A stretch of 10,160 bases of DNA, from the NCBI GenBank assembly GCA_002427505.1, contig DIRJ01000011.1:1994-12153 (forward strand). Reading direction: 5' to 3'. The notes beneath the pieces were generated by a model, which did no database searches, was not told the DNA's origin, and worked only from the letters and a program-made list of their open reading frames with translations. Positions 7,023-10,160 of this stretch are shown here, piece after piece. Within the stretch, counting starts at the first letter, position 1; the number at the start of each line of letters is the position of its first letter. The position numbers were made by a program, and so were the translations under genes. The DNA comes from Mageeibacillus sp. UBA5439. Lineage in GTDB: Bacteria; Bacillota; Clostridia; Saccharofermentanales; DTU023.

Positions 7023-7679
7023 CTAAATAATCGTGTCCAAAAGTGACATAAAAATGTCTTTGTCAGAAAGGAAATTCAAAATCAGAGATGAGGACAGGAG
7101 TGTATGCAGTGTTTCATACCTGACTGCCAGCGCAGTCAGAATCATGCTGACCAGCCAAATCACAGTTAAAGCGAAAACAGCGCCCAGCAATAAACCGCCT
7201 AAATGATTCACCCAGCCAAGCAGCGGAATGTGGTCGATGATACGGCTTAGCAGAGTAGCCACCAGAGAGAGAATGGCCCGAAGTGTTACTAATAGTATTA
7301 AAAAAGCGACTGCGCCGAGAAAAAGCCGGGCTGTCGCTTCTCCTGCCTGAGTGGCCAGTGGTCCTTGCGCCTGCTCAGTATGTACAATTATACCCCGGGC
7401 CCACTTCCCCGGCATGAAATTGGTCAGAGTCAAAAGCAGTTCGTCGCCCAAAGCCTGGATTTGCTCCCCCACATTACTGGAAATGGATGACGTTGTGCGC
7501 CTGAAGAAACCCTGAGCTGCCAGCCAATCCGTAAAAGGATTCACAAATAAGTAGGCCAGGACTATGGCAACAAGAGTAGTCGCAAATTGAATTAAAGTTC
7601 GCAAGAGTCCTTTGCGGTAAGCAAAGATTAAAAACAGGGTAAATACTAAGACAAGGAGGATATCATATATATATATCAT
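7023..7679 (-). CDS. CvpA-family membrane protein
   Basis: This 218-residue protein has the CvpA (colicin V production) layout: hydrophobic segments at about 2-20, 27-46, 118-142 and 163-185, an RKGLLR turn after the first, a loop of about 70 residues, and IPLLGWVNHLGGLLLGAVFA (151-170) before the last segment. CvpA homologues affect envelope integrity and secretion of some products, but the biochemical role is unresolved. I chose the ATG at 7679 (MIYIYDILL) because the longer reading from 7775 adds 32 polar residues inside obgE. It overlaps the obgE stop by 17 nt, with a modest GGAAG about 11 nt upstream, so translation is probably coupled to obgE. The start lies next to an (AT)6 tract. It is the last gene of the rplU operon and ends directly before the groES promoter. 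Confidence 0.85.
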   Translation of the reverse strand: MIYIYDILLVLVFTLFLIFAYRKGLLRTLIQFATTLVAIVLAYLFVNPFTDWLAAQGFFRRTTSSISSNVGEQIQALGDELLLTLTNFMPGKWARGIIVHTEQAQGPLATQAGEATARLFLGAVAFLILLVTLRAILSLVATLLSRIIDHIPLLGWVNHLGGLLLGAVFALTVIWLVSMILTALAVRYETLHTLLSSSLILNFLSDKDIFMSLLDTII

Positions 7680-8958
7680 CTTCGTCAGAGCTTCCGGCAA
7701 AAAATTCGAAGTGGCTGCCGTCCAGAAGGATGGTTTCACCGTCCGCAACCTCAGCTTCCAACAAGGCCGCTTCAATACCGCTGTTCACTATCAGACGCTG
7801 AAAACGACGTGTTGACTCGGTATCGGAGAAGTTTGTCGACAACATCAGTTCACGGATAAAGGGGCCTTCAACGGATATCATGCCCTGCCTGCTGCTGATC
7901 GTAAAGGGATAGGCTTCCTTGGGACGATAAACGGTAATGGCAGCTTCCTCTTCCAGCTCGGGTACCGGCAGCTCTGGTACCTCGCTGAGCAAAGCATTAA
8001 TCAATTCGTTCACACCTGAATGGGTAACTGCCGAGACTCTGTAAACGCGATATCCCTCCCTGCTGATCTCAGACTCAAGGAGATCAACAGCTTCAGCATC
8101 TGCAACATCTGTCTTACTGAGAACTACCCATTGTTCTTTCTCAGCCATGCTGGTCTTATATGACTTCAACTCATGATTTATAGTGTGAAAAGCCTCTAAA
8201 GGATCAACACCGTAGAGTCCTGACGCATCAACTACGTGCAGAAGCAGACGTGAGCGTTCCGCGTGCCGCAGGAAGTCAAGACCCATACCTGCACCTTCAG
8301 AAGCCTTCTCAATAATACCGGGCACGTCAGCCACGACAATGCTGCTGCCGGCGCGCGTAACAACGCCCAGGACAGGTCTGATAGTGGTAAAAGGGTAATC
8401 CGCAATCTTGGGTTTAGCTGCGGAAATAACTGACAGCAGGGTCGATTTACCGGCATTTGGATAACCTAACAGAGCTACATCAGCCAAAAGACGCAGTTCC
8501 AGACGCAGTGTTCTTTCCACGCCGCTTGTTCCGGCTGAAGCAAAGTTCGGCGCCTGCCTTACGGAATTCTTGAAACTGGCATTACCGCGGCCGCCCCTGC
8601 CACCCTTGGCTACGATAATTTCGTCACCGGCTGCTTTTAAATCTGCCAGCAAAACACCTTCTTCATCATCAAAGACCAGGGTGCCGCCGGGAACTTCCAC
8701 GATTAAATTATCGGCACTGGCACCCGTGCGCAGGTTGCCACTGCCATTCTGCCCGTCTTTGGCAAAAAAATGTCTTTGGTAGCGGAAATCCTGAAGTGTA
8801 TTTTTGCTTTCGGCCGCACGCAAAATGACGTCCCCGCCGCGGCCGCCATGACCACCGTCAGGGCCGCCATCGGGGATGTATTTCTCGCGCCGGAATGAAA
8901 CACAGCCGTTGCCGCCGTTACCGGAACGCACTTCAATTGTTGCCTGATCATAAAACAT
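7663..8958 (-). CDS. obgE: GTPase Obg (50S ribosome assembly)
   Basis: Obg is an essential GTPase that binds the large ribosomal subunit, takes part in late 50S assembly and links to the stringent response. The 431 residues show three domains. The glycine-rich Obg fold is at 1-158 (for example PDGGPDGGHGGRGGDV). The G domain has the P-loop GYPNAGKST (165-173), switch TT (191-192), DVPG (211-214), the G4 motif SKTD (281-284) and G5 SA (309-310). An OCT domain spans about 341-420 and an acidic tail ends at 431. G4 has Ser in place of the usual Asn of NKxD. Downstream of DVPG it reads IIEKASEGAGMG where most Obg proteins have LIEGASEGxGLG. The ATG at 8958 matches the family start, but there is no ribosome binding site: a 24-nt AT-rich palindrome fills that place. 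It follows rpmA by 36 nt. Confidence 0.98.
   Translation of the reverse strand: MFYDQATIEVRSGNGGNGCVSFRREKYIPDGGPDGGHGGRGGDVILRAAESKNTLQDFRYQRHFFAKDGQNGSGNLRTGASADNLIVEVPGGTLVFDDEEGVLLADLKAAGDEIIVAKGGRGGRGNASFKNSVRQAPNFASAGTSGVERTLRLELRLLADVALLGYPNAGKSTLLSVISAAKPKIADYPFTTIRPVLGVVTRAGSSIVVADVPGIIEKASEGAGMGLDFLRHAERSRLLLHVVDASGLYGVDPLEAFHTINHELKSYKTSMAEKEQWVVLSKTDVADAEAVDLLESEISREGYRVYRVSAVTHSGVNELINALLSEVPELPVPELEEEAAITVYRPKEAYPFTISSRQGMISVEGPFIRELMLSTNFSDTESTRRFQRLIVNSGIEAALLEAEVADGETILLDGSHFEFFAGSSDEDDIYI
7665..7676. repeat. (AT)6 dinucleotide tract at the obgE-cvpA overlap
   Basis: Six uninterrupted AT units cover the last codons of obgE and end directly beside the cvpA ATG. One extra AT unit would remove the obgE stop and join Obg to CvpA in frame. 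One lost unit would instead shift obgE to a stop seven codons further on. Confidence 0.9.
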
Positions 8959-8964
8959 AGGTCA

Positions 8965-8988
8965 AATAAGTATTAAGTAATACTTATT
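8965..8988. repeat. 24-nt perfect inverted repeat upstream of obgE
   Basis: The arms AATAAGTATT (8965-8974) and AATACTTATT (8979-8988) are perfect reverse complements around the 4-nt loop AAGT. It fills most of the 36-nt rpmA-obgE gap and ends 6 nt before the obgE ATG. It is AT-rich and lacks a T tract, so it is not a normal terminator. It could be an RNA hairpin that limits obgE translation, an RNase processing site or a protein-binding palindrome. Confidence 0.8.
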
Positions 8989-8994
8989 CCCAGC

Positions 8995-9279
8995 TTATTG
9001 TTCGACAGGATAAACGCTCGCCTTGGTCTTATCACGTCCCAGACGCTCGAAGCGCACTATGCCATCAACTAAAGCATACAAAGTGTCATCTTTGCCGATG
9101 CCGACATTATGGCCGGGATGGATCTTGGTGCCACGCTGGCGAAAAATAATATTTCCTGCCAGACAGGTCTGACCATCGCTCAGCTTTGCTCCTAAACGTT
9201 TTGATTGGGAATCACGGCCGTTACGTGTGCTTCCCATTCCCTTTTTGTGGGCTAGAAGTTGTATATCTACTCGAATCAT
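8995..9279 (-). CDS. rpmA: Large-subunit ribosomal protein L27 (with cleavable leader)
   Basis: L27 reaches into the peptidyl transferase centre with its N-terminus. The 94-residue protein has the conserved core HKKGMGSTRNGRDSQSKRLG and FRQRGTKIHPG and ends KASVYPVEQ. In many Firmicutes, L27 is made with a leader ending LQFFA that the protease Prp removes before assembly. Here the leader is MIRVDIQLLA (1-10), the same length and position, with IQLLA replacing LQFFA. The start ATG has GGAGG 8 nt upstream. It lies 70 nt after prp; that gap shows only the ribosome binding site and AT-rich sequence, with no clear terminator or promoter. It is the third gene of the rplU operon. Confidence 0.98.
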   Translation of the reverse strand: MIRVDIQLLAHKKGMGSTRNGRDSQSKRLGAKLSDGQTCLAGNIIFRQRGTKIHPGHNVGIGKDDTLYALVDGIVRFERLGRDKTKASVYPVEQ

Positions 9280-9349
9280 TCTGACTTCCTCCGTAATATC
9301 ATTTCACAGTCTGATTACTGATATATTTCTTAAATTCTCTAATAAAGTC

Positions 9350-9685
9350 TTAGCGCTCATCAATACAAGTAATGTATTGGGAGCCGTAACTGTCTTCAAG
9401 CTGCATGCATCCTATGCGAACACTGCCCATCAAGCTGGCGACTTGTATTAATTGATCTCTGTCTTCACTGTTGTATGAAACCTGACAGCAGATGAGACCA
9501 TCTTCAGCTTGATAATCCGGTTCAATTCGCGCTATATCCTGCAAACTGCCGATCGCGGTTTGAGCGATAGCGGAAGCTGCGGCACAAATAATGTTTTCAC
9601 CTTTGACCGCGGTACCTGCGTGTCCATCCAAATGAAAAGAAACGACGCGGTCTTCCCGGTCCAGTTTGAAACGCGCGGTCAGCAA
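9350..9685 (-). CDS. prp: Ribosomal-processing cysteine protease Prp
   Basis: Prp removes the N-terminal leader of L27 and lies between rplU and rpmA, as in S. aureus and other Firmicutes. The 111-residue protein has the catalytic histidine in GHAG (H22) and cysteine in IICAAASA (C34), at the same positions as in the S. aureus enzyme. The usual Asp after the G-x of the cysteine motif (GxDIVCA) is replaced by Asn (GENIICA, N31). The start is a TTG at 9685, two nt after the rplU stop, with only a weak GTGAG upstream, so it is probably translated by coupling to rplU. Family alignment supports this start because residue numbering then matches exactly. The variant motif may go with the variant L27 leader encoded next door. 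Confidence 0.93.
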   Translation of the reverse strand: MLTARFKLDREDRVVSFHLDGHAGTAVKGENIICAAASAIAQTAIGSLQDIARIEPDYQAEDGLICCQVSYNSEDRDQLIQVASLMGSVRIGCMQLEDSYGSQYITCIDER

Positions 9686-9687
9686 GC

Positions 9688-10002
9688 TTAGCTCACGATC
9701 TCGCTGATGCGTACTTTGGTATAGGGCTGACGGTGACCCTGCTTCCTGCGATAGCCTTTTTTCGACTTGTATTTCATGACGTAGATTTTCTTGCCGCGGC
9801 CATGCTTCACCAGTTCAGCCTTAACTGAAGCTCCCTCGACAAGGGGATCACCTACGGTCAGTCTGTCTCCGTTATGGACTGCCAGAACCTGATCAAAGAT
9901 AATTTCTTCCTCAGCTGCCACGTCCAGTTTCTCAACGAAAACTTCGTCTCCTACCGCGACACGGTATTGTTTACCGCCTGTTAAAATAATAGCGTAATTC
10001 AT
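9688..10002 (-). CDS. rplU: Large-subunit ribosomal protein L21
   Basis: L21 is a 50S assembly protein that binds 23S rRNA. The 104-residue product has the family N-terminus MNYAIILTGGKQYRV and the basic C-terminal signature KKGYRRKQGHRQPYTKVRI. The ATG at 10002 is preceded by AGGAGG with a 6-nt spacer; an extension to 10053 would lie in the structured leader and is rejected. It is the first gene of rplU-prp-rpmA-obgE-cvpA. A strong promoter and a leader of about 75 nt precede it, which suggests autogenous or leader-based control. Confidence 0.98.
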   Translation of the reverse strand: MNYAIILTGGKQYRVAVGDEVFVEKLDVAAEEEIIFDQVLAVHNGDRLTVGDPLVEGASVKAELVKHGRGKKIYVMKYKSKKGYRRKQGHRQPYTKVRISEIVS

Positions 10003-10077
10003 TGCGTTCCTCCTAAAAAGTCTCGCCCGACTCAGGTTGCCGGCAAGCAGCATTAAAACCCCGCCAGAGCGGTCGCC
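10003..10077 (-). promoter_or_regulatory. Structured rplU 5' leader (candidate L21 leader)
   Basis: From the expected transcription start to the rplU ATG there are about 75 nt, close to the size of the L21 leader described in low-GC Gram-positive bacteria. Possible pairings on the - strand: hairpin CCGC/GCGG (10072-10069 with 10064-10061, loop TCTG); stem CTTGCC/GGCGAG (10047-10042 with 10027-10022); and a competing long-range fold CGAC/GTCG (10075-10072 with 10031-10028) enclosing GGTT/AACC (10060-10057 with 10038-10035). The last fold is incompatible with the other two. Membership of the Rfam L21 leader family is inferred from position and size, not from recognised consensus bases. Confidence 0.5.
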
Positions 10078-10082
10078 GAATA

Positions 10083-10111
10083 ATGATACGACACGAGGCT
10101 CAAACTGTCAA
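10083..10111 (-). promoter_or_regulatory. Sigma-A promoter of the rplU operon
   Basis: On the - strand a perfect -35 TTGACA (10106-10111) and TATCAT (10083-10088, 5/6) are 17 nt apart, the ideal spacing. Transcription should start near 10076, giving the leader described above. The 49 bases to the right edge of the window show no recognisable gene. Confidence 0.88.
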
Positions 10112-10160
10112 ATTAATCCCTGACAAGACTCAGCAGAGCTGATTGCAAAAGTAAGTGCAC

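Noticed and set aside
7680..7775. Thirty-two extra N-terminal residues for CvpA
   Set aside because: The added sequence is polar, overlaps obgE, and CvpA proteins begin with a membrane segment, as from 7679.
10003..10053. Seventeen extra N-terminal residues for L21
   Set aside because: L21 begins MNYAII with an ideal AGGAGG; the extension is the structured leader.
10061..10072. CCGC/GCGG hairpin followed by GGTTTT as an attenuator terminator before rplU
   Set aside because: A 4-bp stem and four T are too weak; noted only as part of the leader fold.
10113..10160. Short open - strand frame from the right edge to a TAA at 10113, possibly the end of an upstream gene
   Set aside because: Only 15 codons are visible, a second frame is also open, and nothing is recognisable.

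Overview
The window looks like a conserved housekeeping stretch from a Gram-positive anaerobe of the Clostridia type. The evidence is a family II pyrophosphatase with CBS and DRTGG regulatory domains, a ribosomal protein L27 with a cleavable N-terminal leader next to its protease Prp, a CIRCE operator in front of groES-groEL, an Obg GTPase with a C-terminal OCT domain, strong AGGAGG-type ribosome binding sites, and TTG/GTG starts. No genus can be named from this. I see no mobile element, CRISPR array or phage gene.

Left part (1-1735): the 3' part of the pyrophosphatase gene runs on the + strand and converges on a tRNA-Gln(CUG) gene on the - strand. One 11-bp hairpin between them has T-rich flanks on both sides and probably terminates both transcripts. 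Everything right of this point is on the - strand.

Middle left (1796-4842): a compact three-gene unit, read right to left. It encodes an FUSC/ArAE-like small membrane protein, a membrane-anchored extracytoplasmic protein of probable beta-propeller fold, and an HI0933/YhiN-family flavoprotein. The first two genes overlap by 8 nt and the next pair is 11 nt apart. The tRNA-Gln gene follows 60 nt later and may be co-transcribed. This is the least characterised part of the window.

Middle (4862-7011): groES-groEL with a textbook sigma-A promoter, a perfect CIRCE element for HrcA repression of chaperonin synthesis, and a strong intrinsic terminator.

Right part (7023-10111): a ribosome-assembly operon, rplU-prp-rpmA-obgE-cvpA, transcribed right to left from a near-consensus promoter (TTGACA, 17 nt, TATCAT). 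About 75 nt of structured leader lies before rplU and is a candidate L21 leader. L21 and L27 are large-subunit proteins, Prp trims the L27 leader, and Obg is a 50S-assembly GTPase, so the operon links synthesis, processing and assembly. cvpA is translationally overlapped with obgE across an (AT)6 tract.

No gene-free stretch exceeds 300 bases. The longest gaps are about 160 nt (right edge, promoter plus rplU leader), 131 nt (groES leader with CIRCE and promoter) and 131 nt (groEL terminator plus promoter of the three-gene unit). I found no clearly undescribed system. The points most worth a second look are the three-gene membrane/flavoprotein unit, the (AT)6 obgE-cvpA junction, the palindrome that replaces a ribosome binding site in front of obgE, and the variant L27 leader paired with a variant Prp motif.
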